A stretch of DNA of 64,000 nucleotides, taken from NCBI GenBank assembly GCA_022036555.1, contig CM039120.1, forward strand, positions 9,648,179 through 9,712,178. The letters are read 5' to 3'. This document shows, one piece after another, positions 1-11,756 of this stretch; the first letter of the stretch is position 1; each line of letters starts with the position of its first letter. The notes under the pieces are model-generated. The model did not search any database and was not told the origin of the DNA. It saw only the letters and a list, made by a program, of their open reading frames with translations. This stretch comes from Microstegium vimineum. Its lineage: Eukaryota > Streptophyta > Magnoliopsida > Poales > Poaceae. Position numbers and translations under genes: made by a program.

Positions 1-2269
1 CTACACACGAGTGAATCTAGACTTTGTTGTGGTTCATAGTTGTGTTTACAACAACATGTTCCTCACCGGTGATTCGACTTTGAGAGTCTAGATTAGAGGT
101 CATGCGAAACATTGAATGTTGATCGCTTCATGCATGTGAATGCCGACCTCTTCATGCATGAAAATTGCACCCATGATAAGTCCCTAGGTATGTTGGTTGT
201 TTATTCTACACGTCGTTTGATCCTATAGTGAGAAGTTTGCCATATTGTATATTTTATTTTATTAAACTATATTTTACTATTTCTGTTTAGAGGTACGTTT
301 TGTATTTAGTTCGTATAAATTGATTATTTATAAAAATAATAGTCTATTTATTCAAATAGTTATCTTTTTTTAAAAAAATTATGTTTTATTCTGTTTCCAT
401 TGAAATATTTCGCTTTGTTTTTTCATAGGAATAATCTTGATTTTTTGTTTATTTAATATTTTTCTATTGCTTTTATAAGTTTTATTTGATTCATTTGATC
501 AAGATTCTATGTTTATGATAATTGTGTGTTTATGGTTATAAAATCGTATGTTTATCATCATTATAGCAATATTTACAGTAGTATATGATATTGGATATTT
601 ACGTCTTACTCAATAATCAAGTGTCTAAGGTTCAAGAAACACTATTGACCGTTGTATAAACACACCATAAAAGATTTTTGTGTATAATCCAACAACCAAG
701 TGTCAGAGGCAACCACTTCATAGACACATAAAAAGAACATTGTTCATATGATATTTTAAAATAAAATGACTCTTAGCATTGTTCATGATGTTAAATGTTC
801 ATTACTTTTCTATTTATTTTTTATTATTTCCTCTTTTTCATGTAATTTCTCCTTCCTCCCAAAACCGACGCGACAGCGGCGCGCCTATTTGTGCTAGTTA
901 TCCCTCATGCTCCAATAAATTGGAGGCCTGAGAGGCCCTCTGGCACTGTTTATCGATTTGACATTTTTATTTTTATTTTTATTTTTAGTTTTTTATTTGA
1001 CATTTTTTCCTTTTTAGTTTTTATTATAATTTTCAAATTTTATATTTAATTTTTTTATTTTTAGTTCCGAATTCACCTATAAAAAGTTTGTAGTATTTTT
1101 TATTTTTAATCTTTTATTTTATACATATATGATTCTACGTATCGAAGTGCATGCAATGTGGTAGTATATATCAAGTATAACAATAAAAAACATGTAGTCT
1201 TTCTTTTAGACCAGTATAACTTTATATTGAACTGTTAGAAGCATTTTGTTTAATCTTTTTTTAGTTTCTACTTCCCAAATTTATTTTTATTTTTATTTTT
1301 AAATTTGTTTAAGCTTTTTTATTCTATTCTTTTTCGCATTTATTTTTTAATCTTTTATTTTATACAAGCAGTGATCACACGCACCATAAAATACGTGTAG
1401 TATGGTGATTCATATCAATCATGACAATAAAAAGTTTATAATATTTCTATCATGCTCGTGCATCTTTATATTGGGCTGTTATTAAACCATAATAACAATT
1501 TTGAGTACTTATCGATATTATAGTACATATATTGTTTCAGTATATAAAAAAAAAATTAACTCACTTTAACTGTTGCAACAAATGTTTAGCAAGAGCCGAC
1601 GCATCGGAGCGCGCCCCTCTGTGCTAGTATGCTTATGGAAGATGGAACGCTGACCTCAACGAATCTTTCCCCGGATCCAGCACTTATGATCAAAAAGAAA
1701 AGAAAATCTGGAAACTTTGGACAAATTGCTTCCGGCGATTATTTCCTTAGCTCCTCGCAATCGCAGCTGGATGCATTGCATGGCACCCGAACCCGATGCT
1801 GGCTAGCAGAGCAGAGAGCAGGGGGGCCATCATTCCATATCCATCATCGTTCATTCGTTCGTGCAAGGAAATACTACTTCCGTCCAAAAAACAAAGATTC
1901 CCTATCACATCGGATGATGTATGGAGTATTAAATATAGATATAAAAAATATAATTAAGTACATAGTTTATTTGTAATTTGCGGTACGAATCTTTTAAGTC
2001 TAGTTATTCCATAATTAGATAATAATTACCAAATAAAGTCGAAAGTGATACAGTACCAAAATTCCAAAAGTTTACGAACGAATGCGTTAAAGTATCTCAT
2101 GTTTATCATATTTGTACTAAATATTATTTATATTTATGGTTCTAAATTAATTTATTATAAAAATATGTTTTAGAATTAATTTAATGATGTTTATTTGATA
2201 TAAAAAAATATATGATTAATCGATAATAATAAAATTTGGTATACAAAGCATGATACTGTTTGACCATTA
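1..2269. other. AT-rich intergenic sequence, no gene seen
   Basis: I see no credible coding sequence here. The stretch is strongly AT-rich with many T-runs. The one open frame above 100 codons (1629-1976) has no recognisable motif and ends in low-complexity sequence. A GC-richer patch near 875-905 and another near 1590-1625 resemble each other (both contain a GCGCGCC core followed by TGTGCTAGT), which suggests an old duplicated or repeat-derived segment. Confidence 0.6.
1095..1500. repeat. Diverged direct repeat, unit about 240 bp
   Basis: The string AATCTTTTATTTTATAC occurs near 1109 and again near 1348. In both places it is followed by a similar order of sub-motifs: a GTAGTAT/TAGTATG block, ATATCAA, ACAATAAAAA, and CTTTATATTG then CTGTTA. 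The two copies are clearly diverged. A related AAAAAGTTTGTAGTATTT near 1082 may be part of a third, partial copy. No TIRs or coding potential were seen. Confidence 0.5.
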
Positions 2270-2516
2270 CTCCCTCCATTCCAAATGGTAAGCCATTTCA
2301 AAAATCTTAGAGAGTCAAAGCATTTTAAGTTTGACCAAAGATTATAGAGAGAAACATAAAGATTTATGACATCAAATAGGTATAGTATGAAAATATAACT
2401 AATAAAGAATCTAATGATAGTATCAAATATGTTATTATTATATTATATAAATTTGGTCAAACTTTATAAATTTTGACTCTCCGATATTCATGGAATGACT
2501 TTATAAATCGAGGGAG
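2270..2516. mobile_element. Stowaway-like MITE (family 1, copy 1)
   Basis: The element begins CTCCCTCC and ends GGGAG, flanked on both sides by TA, which is the target duplication of Tc1/mariner-type Stowaway elements. The ends are inverted repeats that both carry the AGTCATT/AATGACT type sequence and the GAGAGTCAAA/TTTGACTCTC pair. Two further copies lie at 10129-10389 and 10905-11164. It is non-coding and about 247 bp. Confidence 0.85.
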
Positions 2517-5005
2517 TACATTCTTTCGAGTGGAGAGATAGTATCATTACTGGCTTGTTTTGTTTGTATCCGGCAAAAAGAGGCCTGCCGTACCCTATTG
2601 CTTGTCGTTGGTGATGTCTGAGGGGGATGTGCAGGGGGAGACTCAGTTCACTGAACCTACCAAGGGCAGTGGGATCCATGTCCTTGGCAATCAAATGATG
2701 AGGCAACCGAACCGAGGAATGGAGGTGCGGTCCCTTTCCTTTTCCCGCGCGCGCGCCAAGTGCTGGATGGCCACATCTCGCGCGACGGGCCTGCCTGTGC
2801 TCCAGGCCGCGACGTTTTGTCTCTCATATACTCCGTCTCTCTCTCACCCGTCTCATCCATCCATCACGCACAGGTCGTCACTGTGAAAATGGTCCAGTAT
2901 AGTATAGGGTTAAGATGATGGGGATCGATCAAAATATCCAGCCCCCAGTGGAGGTTGTTTCGATCAATTCCTTAATCCTTACTGTATATGACAGACTAGT
3001 GAGTCTCTGTCCTCGAGGCGGCTCCGCTTTTCTGAATTCATAATTTTCCAGGCTACATAAAGTCCAGATGAATGTATGTAGCCGCTTCATGAAGACTACT
3101 ATGGTATTATTGTTCTTCATCAGCAAATTTAGGTGGTGAAGTTGGACTACCTTAGGAACTTGAGTTTCGTTCCTTTGTTCCGAGTCTTAACCGTCACCGT
3201 ACTCTAGAGTCTCGTCTAAACAATAAACAGTATGATTTGTTACTCATTCATTTATGAATGTAAGAATGTTGGAGGCCCGAATGTTATATTCCTTATTAAT
3301 CTAAAAAAAACATTTAGAGGATGTGGTTTTCACCATGGCAAGATTACATTAACGCAAGCACAAAATTCTCATGGTACCCGGCCTGTCAAATGTTCAGATC
3401 TGCCTAGTTCAAAGAATGTTTGCATCCTACTACCTTGTAATGCCAAACACAAACTCAAACCCACGATATCGGCTGCGCCTTAATTCTCCCCAATTCCAAA
3501 AAATATATATCCGTCTTGGATGCGTTAACAACTTAAATATTATTCGCCACATCAGGTGAAGAAATAGACGGCGAAAAAACAGTGACACCAGTGGAAACTA
3601 AAACACACACACACACACACACACACAAAAAAAACACAAAACAATAAACAACACCAGCTTAGATGTGATTTACATCGCTTCAAATGGTTAATGGGGTCAC
3701 TTGAGGTATATGTCCTACATGGTTTCTTATTAGCTCAGTGTTTACAAGTTGGAAAATTATTGCCCTCGATGGCTCAGAGGTTTGGACTCGAAGTTCCTGA
3801 AAACACACTTGGGATGGTGGCCAGCTGAGAAAGGTCGGACTTCCTTAAACCGCAATGCAACTTAAATGAGCAGCCTCTGTCACTGACGCCATGGCAATAA
3901 TTCCTTGACCACAACCGACAGCACAAGCAACCGCCAGAGGCCCAAGTTGGCCAATTTGCTCCCAAGTTTTCCATTCAGGTATTGACAATAAATAAGGGAT
4001 AAAGCAGACTCGCCCTGTAGCCTTAATTGTTTCAGTCGCATTAATATTGACACTTGCTCAAAATAACATCACTAGGCATGTAAGGTGAAGAAGATAGCAC
4101 CTACTAAAATTCAATTCAAGACTTTGTTTTTGGTCTAAAAAGTTCTCAAGAATTCGGCTTTTATTTTTGTTACGACTGTACTATACCTCAGTGCCAACCT
4201 TGAAAAAACAAAACCAGGCACCAAATCCAGTGTGCAGTTGACCATCAGTTCCAGTATCCGGAGCTGCATCATAAAAATGTCTTTGAGCATAAAACTATTG
4301 CACAGAACCTGCCCAGGTTCAGCTAATGGCTTGACCAACCACTGGCCCTTAAACAACCCCAGCCCAGCCGGAATCTAACGCAAACTTAATTAATTTATTC
4401 CCAACAAACAGCTCAGTGAGACAAAACAAACCTGCACATCAGCAATCAGCAAGCTTGATTAGGTCATCTAGATCTTTCTCGATTTCTGGTGCCACAGATC
4501 GTCGGACTTGGCCGGCACCTACCATTTCCCGAAAAGAAATGTTGCGTAGAAAGCGAAATCGAGTGCTTCCAGACAAAGAATTGCAATATATAAGCACACC
4601 ATATATATATATGTATATACATAATATGCAGTACGCACACTACAGTCCAGAAGGCATAGGCAAGGTAAATTATTGAATCAGTCTCAAACTCTCTTCCAAT
4701 CATAATAGACGCACCATGCAGCAACATACTACAAACACTGTCATAGCTAGAGTTCAACTGGCAAAATCATACATATATGCAATCTATCATATATAACTAC
4801 CGCGAGAAAATGTAGCGGATAGAACTGCCTCTCCAGCATCACCACAGGTAGGAGACCTGCCATGAAAACAAAAAGAAGATGAGACACTCCATTCACGGCA
4901 GAATTAATCTTCTACAGAAGATTGTGTAAGGAAAACAAATTAGCCACTATGGATGCCTTACATTTTTCACTGTTAACACGCCACACTGATAGTAACCATA
5001 GCTTC
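2517..5005. other. Intergenic sequence and 3' flank of the ERF gene
   Basis: I see no protein-coding gene. Short ORFs on both strands overlap each other and lack motifs. The part nearest 5005 should include the 3' UTR of the minus-strand ERF gene, but I could not fix its polyadenylation site. A CA microsatellite lies at 3603-3629. Confidence 0.55.
3603..3629. repeat. (CA)n microsatellite
   Basis: About 13 uninterrupted CA units followed by an A-rich tail. Confidence 0.95.
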
Positions 5006-7434
5006 TCAATAAGCACCAGCTGCCATCAGCAGCTCATCAAGGCTCCAGATATCCCGATTGCTTGCCCCATCCTGTGGAATATCAGTTTGCAGAAGGCTGT
5101 CCATTGATGCATCTGATGAGATGCTCTCAACATAAGGCAGCTGATAGTTCATCTCAGGATAAAAACCAGCCATGACTTGTGCAAGATTGGGAGCACCATT
5201 TCCCTGAAGCATGGCTACACCATAGTTGTTTCTCATTCTCTTTGTCAGTCCACCTTCCATGTAAGATGCTGGTATAACATTATTAGGAGCAAAGACTGAG
5301 GTGTAGTCTGAGGTTATGGTGTCATCATCCCACCCAAAATCAGAAGAGCCATAGGAGTTGCTGCTCTGGTCAGAGAGCATGTTAGTCGCAGATCTCTTAC
5401 TGGGAACAAGAGGTTTCACTGCAGGGAGGAGACTGGCACCCTCAGCTGGCTTCACAAGAACCTTATTGTCATTGAACGCAAACATTGCGAACAAATCATT
5501 GTTGTCATTGTTCAGGTTATTGAAAATCTCATCAGCACAGGCCTTTGGGGCTGGAGCTAGCTTTGTTGCATTTGCAGCAGTTGGCTTTGAGGTTGACTTC
5601 TGAGCACCTGACACTTCATCAGAAAAATTGACCTTCGCTTTTTTCCCACGGATCTTGCGAGCTTCAGCATCATATGCCCTAGCTGCCTCCTCAGCGGTGT
5701 TGTAAGTTCCAAGCCAAACACGGACACCCTTGCTAGGGTCTCTGATTTCAGCTGCCCATTTGCCCCAAGGGCGCTGGCGGATTCCCCTGTATTGATTCTT
5801 CCGGTTGCGCTTTACTGAGTTACCAGTAGGTCTATCTCCTTGAACATCCTTTGGAGTCATTGCCCCTTCTATAAGGCTGTCTATCAGTCCATTTCAACAA
5901 AACATAGGGAATAGGCGTTGCAAGCTTTGTAAAGAAGTGAATATACACTTGTATGAGCAGATAATAACACATACAGAAAAGATACCAGTTAGCTACAGAT
6001 AGTAAAGATACAATCAATATTATTATAAGGACAAATCATTATCGAAATTCATAGTAATCTAGTATGCAATATTGTTATTGAATTATCCCAGCATCTAGAA
6101 AAAAGGATCCCCCACTCCAATAGATGATGAATCTATGTATTATAATAGATCAATTTATATGTTCGTCTTGGTTTCCCGTTTTTATGTCCCAGATTCACGA
6201 AATTATATCATCAGATAAAAAGCAGGTAATCAGGAGATGGACACCATCCACATCTAGCATGAATTGTTTGTAACCAACCAATAAGTACTCTAATTGTAGG
6301 TAGTTCGGGTAGCTGAATTGGAGAATAGTAGCAAACGTACAACAAAGAGGTTGAAGCATAAAATAATTTTCCTTTTCTCAGACAAATTAAGAGTATAGGT
6401 AATCTTTGGTACACAAAATGCCCATGAGCACATGCTTCCAATAAAACTTTTTTTTTTTGCGAGACCCAGTTATAGACGCACACGCTCAGATATTGTTGCA
6501 CTACAAGAAACACATGGAGATTTTCTAGATCTATTGCAATCAATCACCTCTGAAGATCCATCAAGATCTTCAAATAAAAAGATTAGAATACCATGAAATA
6601 AACAGTTAACAAGGTGCCCAATCCGAGTACAACTAAACTCAAATACCCTAACAAGATAAGTACTTAATTTCATAATTGATGAATAGATCATTTATGTGAA
6701 CCGTGAAATTATATATAAAAAAATATTCAACAAATCTGCCTTGCATAAATCCCGGGTTAGCACAATGATCTAGACATAACACAGTGCAAAGCACATGGAC
6801 TACCTCAAGAACTAGTAAATAATTTCTCCATTTGTAGCATATATTACTCTAGACAGAGAAGCTAGCGGATTACATACAAAATACCAAGGCAGCCATCAGT
6901 TACCAGTTACCACTGAACAGCCTTGCCCACTCTATGGCTAAAGACTAACCAAAAGAATGAAAAATCTCGCAGCTAGAAGCCCTGTTTGGCTGCACCGCAA
7001 CTCCATGGAACCCCAATTATCTCTCAACAGCCAAAGGGGCTTCGTGAAACAGCGCTGCTAAGCAGTGTGCGTGCCAAATAGAACGAGAACAAAAAAAAGC
7101 TGCGACTTTAATGCGGTGCTCAGTGCTCACCAACTGCAGGGCACGGCGCCTTAGCCGCGGCGGCGAAGGCAAACCTCGCCGGCTCCGGCGGAGAAAGCTC
7201 CTGGACCTCGTCGCCGCCGCCGTCCACGTCATCCTCGCTGAGGCCGCGCTCGAACTCGCGGAAATCGGCCTCGAAGTCGTCCTCCTCCTGGGGCGCTCCC
7301 TTCTTGCCGGGCCCCGGCCAAAGCAGGTCCGCCGTCACACGCCGCTGCTGCTGCTGTTGTTTCTTCTTGGCGGCCGCCGCCGCCGCCACCCCGGACGGCG
7401 GGATGAAACCCGAGAGGATGGCGCCGCCGCACAT
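5006..7434 (-). CDS. Group VII ERF transcription factor (AP2/ERF, oxygen-labile MCGGAI N-terminus)
   Basis: Two exons read on the minus strand. Exon 1 is 7434-7131, with donor GTGAGC and phase 1. Exon 2 ends with TGA at 5006 and starts at 5868, or at 5880 with an alternative acceptor 12 nt upstream. The protein is 388 or 392 aa. Seen in sequence: residues 1-7 are MCGGAIL; an acidic block has the EDDFEADFREF motif (about residues 51-61); poly-Ala and poly-Gln runs lie in between; a basic KRNRKN stretch precedes an AP2/ERF domain at about 128-183 with the YRGIRQRPWGKW, WLGTY and AARAYD signatures; and the C-terminus is DIWSLDELLMAAGAY. Known for the family: group VII ERFs activate hypoxia genes in the nucleus. 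Removal of Met1 exposes Cys2, whose oxidation by plant cysteine oxidases leads to proteasomal turnover, so the protein accumulates under low oxygen. All hallmark parts are present, so I infer a functional gene of the RAP2.12/RAP2.3 class. Confidence 0.93.
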
Positions 7435-7667
7435 CGCCGCAGCGGGGTGGTGGTGGATGGATTATTGGTCGGGCGGGCTGGCTGGGAGTGGAGGGCACGA
7501 GCGGCACAGTGACGAGCTGGGAGAAAAAGGAAGCCAGGCAAGATCTTTGTGGTTGCGGCTCGGCTTTGGCTGCCCGTCTGGCTCTCTCTCGGTGAGCGAG
7601 GGAGGGAAGGAGTGTAGGGGTGGGAAGCGGAGTTGGGGAGATGGTAGCTGGCTGGCCATGCCCACGC

Positions 7668-7675
7668 TACTTATA
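7668..7675 (-). promoter_or_regulatory. Probable TATA box of the ERF gene
   Basis: On the minus strand this reads TATAAGTA, about 235 bp upstream of the ERF start codon. That would place transcription start near 7640 with a 5' UTR of about 200 nt. It is assigned by position and motif only. Confidence 0.45.
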
Positions 7676-8434
7676 ATCGGAAGCGACGCTGACGCACTAC
7701 TGGACAGGGACACACCAAAGGAGATAGCTGCGGTGAGGCCCGCGCCACTCGCGTCCGCGTGTGCGGCTGCCCCGGCCTTCGGCGCAGTCTTCTTCTTCTC
7801 TTTACCCGCCCTGGTAAATAATTTACCTCCAACGATGCTTCCTTCTTCTTTTACCGAAGCAAAAGGTCATTACTCCGTACTACTAGTTGTTTATTACAAA
7901 AGAGAAAAGGAGCACTAACCCCCGTAAAACACGTGACAGTTCTGATCAAAGCGTGATTACCATGGTGATATATTTTGGGATGAAAATAACTAAAGTGCCC
8001 TTATAAAAATACTACTTTTAGCTATGGTGTTTCAATGTTCTAGCTAATGATTAAAATAATTAAACTTAGCTAAATTCTAGTTGGTCTTTTAGCTACGTTT
8101 ATAAATATCTAACAACTAAATTTAGTCAGCTAAAACTTCATGCTTAAAAACAAAAGCATTGTACTAAATTTTTGTGGGAAGTGGTGATATTTTCTAGGAA
8201 AGTAACTCTTTGACCAAATTGCTCCTCGAATAAACATTATATAAAAAGTGGCTGTGTGAAATGAACAAAGGCAGACTATTATTTTACCAGCCTTCTAGTT
8301 AACTCGGAATTATTACTCCACGAAATTAGAACAAAATTACTTCTCGTCAAAAATGTTTGCCAAAAAAATTCCTAAATAAATTCAATTTGGAAGCTGTTTT
8401 TATAAGATCGGTCGAACATCTCCTGGTTAGCTTG

Positions 8435-8604
8435 CTTCCTCCGTCCTAAAAATAAATATAGCTTTAGATTTTGCACAACTTAAAACTTCTTAAAATTTAT
8501 AAAAATAATATTAACACTGTTTATATCTTCAAATATATTTATGATAAAAATATACTCAACAATCAATCAATAATATTTTTATGCATCTTAAATATTAATG
8601 GGGT

Positions 8605-8652
<48 letters not shown>

Positions 8653-8716
8653 GATCAACATTAGAATCGTTTGATTTCGTTCTAAGAAAATGAGAATAAA
8701 TTTAGAATGGTTGGAG
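8435..8716. mobile_element. Possible degenerate Stowaway-like MITE containing a TA repeat
   Basis: It starts with CTTCCTCCGTCCTAAAAATA and ends with a TTTAGAATGGTTGGAG sequence followed by TA. These ends resemble the CTCCCTCCGTYC inverted-repeat ends of Stowaway-type elements, but the match is poor. The interior is AT-rich with an expanded TA tract. Confidence 0.35.
8608..8650. repeat. (TA)n microsatellite
   Basis: About 21 uninterrupted TA units. Confidence 0.95.
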
Positions 8717-10128
8717 TATACAACATTGGCTTAGAGTGGTCATCATTAGAAATACAAGATGTGACTCGATCGTGACGGTAAACAGTTGGTAAAAGTTAGG
8801 TTTGTTTTCCATAAAAGATGTTTTTACTTTAGTCATTAGTCACAAACACTAGCTGTTACGTTCATGTGACAAGTAAAGATGGCGGTGCAGCATGTCTAGG
8901 CTCAAAACCTACGGGTTTTGGACCCAGCAGGGACAAAGGCGGGTCTACTTCTCATCCTGCGGGTCTGCGGGTTTGGGGACCCAAAACAGAATGGGTCGGG
9001 TCTCGAGGGCTCGAATTGTTAGCAGCATGTAGAGAACACTCACTATAGCTGTCCCAACTAACCTACAGCCCTAGCAATATATACCAAAAATATGAGTCGT
9101 CTCCTTCTCTCCCTACTCTGCCGCAGCCGCATCACATGAGACATCGCGCCCTCGCCCCTTCCGAAACTCCGTCCTAGCCCCTTCGCTGTCGTAGCCCCCC
9201 CAGTGCAACCAACCTCGGGTCTTGGGTTCTTTATCGGGTTCGCGGGGATAAGGCCATCCGGGGCCGGGGTTCAAGTCCGGGACGGGTTTTCTTCATGGGT
9301 TTCGAGGGTAGGTCCATGGACACTCCACCCGACCCGGTACCATCAACCTGTGACGAGGCTCTAGCTAGCTAGCGTGTGCCGTGTCCGTAGCACGCTGCAC
9401 GCCTAACGCGGGCAGCAGCTAGTTAGCTACTCTCGTGTCTCGTCCTTGCTTTACGCTTTGCTCTCGCCACGTACTAATGAATCATGAATGACAAACTTGC
9501 TGGTCTCATGCATGCTCGGTTTCTCTCTTTGGGACGGGATTCCTGTACACGTTCGTGAGCACAAAGAGGAAACGAAACCGTCCCGGCCGGCCGAGATGCC
9601 GCGGCGACTGACAACGCACAACGCAGGCAGGAAACCTAGCTAAACTATGGGCCGGCCACCGAAGGCAGTTTTGGGGTTTTGGGCTAGCGGCGCGGCTGCT
9701 GGCTGCTGGTGCCGATCGAAGCCGAACCCAAGAAACTGCCGGCCGATGGAGCCGAGCGCGGCGAGATCGTTGTCGTTGGGGGTGATCCGCCTGGAACAAA
9801 CGATCTTGACGTGACAGAGCCTCGTGCACCGATCCGTCACCTTTCCTGACGGACTCTGGAAGTCTCTGAGTCCAACGCGTACACCACACGTGTTTATTTC
9901 GTGTAACTGAACTTCTCGTGATGATCCCTACGTGCACGTAGCGTCCATCCCGTTCACTGTACCGCGCGCGCCACATTAGGCGATCCATCTAGTAGCAAGG
10001 CAAAATTATATATAGTACAGAAACCTGCGAAGAAAATGAAAATAATGTGTTCAGGCTGGTAGCTAGTTGGCACCACCGTACGTTCCTAAAACTTAAAGGT
10101 CCCTGAACAGATACTGTATTATTATATA

Positions 10129-10389
10129 CTCCCTCTATTCTAAATTGTAAGTCATTCCAAAAATTTTGGAGAGTCAAAACATTTTAAGTTTGATCAAAAA
10201 TTATAAAGATAAACATAAAAGTTTATGAAATTAAATAGGTGTAGTATAAAAATATAACTAACAAAGAATCTAATGATACTTAGTTGATATCAAATATGTT
10301 ATTATTATATTATATAAATTTGATCAAACTTTATAAACTTTGACTCTTCAAGATTCTTGGAATGACTTACAATTTTAGGATGGAGGGAG
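10129..10389. mobile_element. Stowaway-like MITE (family 1, copy 2)
   Basis: It begins CTCCCTC and ends GAGGGAG with flanking TA duplications. The interior matches the 2270-2516 copy in the same orientation, including the AAATAGGT-GTAGTAT block and the ATCTAATGATA block. About 261 bp, non-coding. Confidence 0.88.
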
Positions 10390-10629
10390 TAGTACGTATA
10401 AATTACTGTGCGCCGAGATCGGTAATTGTTTGGTGAGGTCATGTACGTAATTGCACCATACAGTACTGTATCTATGAAAACCTGAAAGATTCCTGCAGGC
10501 TTGTCGTCTTCCTCGATCCAAACTGTAATAATATGCATACTGTAGACACATGTACATGTGTACGCATGCGTTATTAATGGTTAGCTGCCCACCAAGTTCA
10601 TTGCATGAGGAGTTTTTCAACTCCCTCGT

Positions 10630-10648
10630 CTATCTATCTATATATATA

Positions 10649-10684
<36 letters not shown>
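10630..10684. repeat. (TATC)n/(TA)n microsatellite
   Basis: A short TATC run grades into an uninterrupted TA tract. Confidence 0.9.
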
Positions 10685-10904
10685 GTTTCCTTTTAAGCTT
10701 TGAGGGACTATTTTTTTAACTTCCCCTTCGTTAATATATATTCCCGTGAAAGGATACTACACTAGCTCCAAGCAATTGACTTTGATGATTAAAAAAATAA
10801 TACATCCATGCACGCATACATCTGATTTGGATTGGAGCTCCAAGACTTTGCAACACGTACACTTGCACGGATTCAACAGTCGTTGAAGGCAAATGTATAT
10901 AGTA

Positions 10905-11164
10905 CTCCCTCCATTTCAAATTGTAAGTCATTTCAAAAATCTTAGAGAGTCAAAATTTCTCAAGTTTGACTAAATTTATATAATAATATAATAATATTTA
11001 TGATGTCAAGTAAGTATCATTAGATTCGTTATCAATTATATTTCCATAGTATACCTATTTAATGTTATAAATCTTTATAATTTTATCTATAATTCTTAGT
11101 CAAACTTGAGATGTTTTAACTCTCCAAGATTTTTGGAATGACTTACAATTTGGAATGAAGGGAG
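10905..11164. mobile_element. Stowaway-like MITE (family 1, copy 3, inverted)
   Basis: It begins CTCCCTCC, ends AAGGGAG and is flanked by TA. Interior blocks such as TATCATTAGATTC and ATACCTATTTAA are the reverse complement of those in the copy at 10129-10389. The two lie about 515 bp apart in opposite orientation. Confidence 0.88.
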
Positions 11165-11606
11165 TATATAATTATGTCATCATCTTGCAATACTAGTACT
11201 AGCTGAACTGCTATTTAATAGGAGTATACTGTACTGTACAGGAGAAGTCCCATCCCGGCGTCGTGTCATGCATGGTGGCAATTTAATAATATAATTAATT
11301 AATAGAAATCTTCACATATAATCGCGCGAAGCTTAGCCCATATCCCTTGGACACGGACTCGGCCACATATAAACCACCAGTGCTAGTGGCCTCCGTCACC
11401 AAACTGTACGCCCCATATCCCCAATCACATTTGCAAAGGTGTAGGAAACGCGCGAGCGGTTAGCCAACTTGGGTGTGCACAATCTCCGTGTCCGCATCCG
11501 TTGCGTCACCTCGGCCTTTTTTCTTAGTATTTTTTTTTGTCTTGTCTTGGTTTTAGCATGCGGCATGCCATGGCAACCAGGAGCGCACCACAGAAAATAA
11601 CTAGTA

Positions 11607-11756
11607 CTCTATCCATTTCAAATTATAAAACGTTTTGACTTTTCTAGATTCATAGCTTTTACTATACACCTAAATATATTTTATGTCTAGATACATAGCA
11701 AATGCTATAAATCTTGAAATACCAAAACATCTTATAATTTAATGAGACAGAGGAAG
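11607..11756. mobile_element. Stowaway-like MITE (family 2, copy 1)
   Basis: It starts CTCTATCCATTTCAAATTAT and ends with a GAGACAGAGGAAG sequence, flanked by TA. It shares the TCTAGATACATAGCA core with the element at 16948-17104. Its arms are more diverged than in that copy. About 150 bp. Confidence 0.75.

Larger units (their letters stand above)
7676..10128. other. Intergenic sequence upstream of the ERF gene
   Basis: No gene is supported. It holds a TA microsatellite (8608-8650), a possible degenerate MITE around it, and a GC-rich tract at about 8880-9350 rich in GGGTTT/GGGTCT words. ORFs at 9506-9988 and 9640-9840 have no motif I recognise. Confidence 0.5.

Noticed and set aside
7111..7918. 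Plus-strand ORFs of 133 and 204 codons
   Set aside because: Antisense to exon 1 and the 5' region of the ERF gene. The minus-strand MCGGAIL start and splice donor explain the region.
8880..9350. Telomere-like GGGTTT words
   Set aside because: They are irregular and mixed with GGGTCT and GGGTTC words, with no tandem array of TTTAGGG.
9506..9988. 160-codon minus-strand ORF in GC-rich sequence
   Set aside because: No recognisable motif, overlapping ORFs in other frames, and no promoter or splice context.
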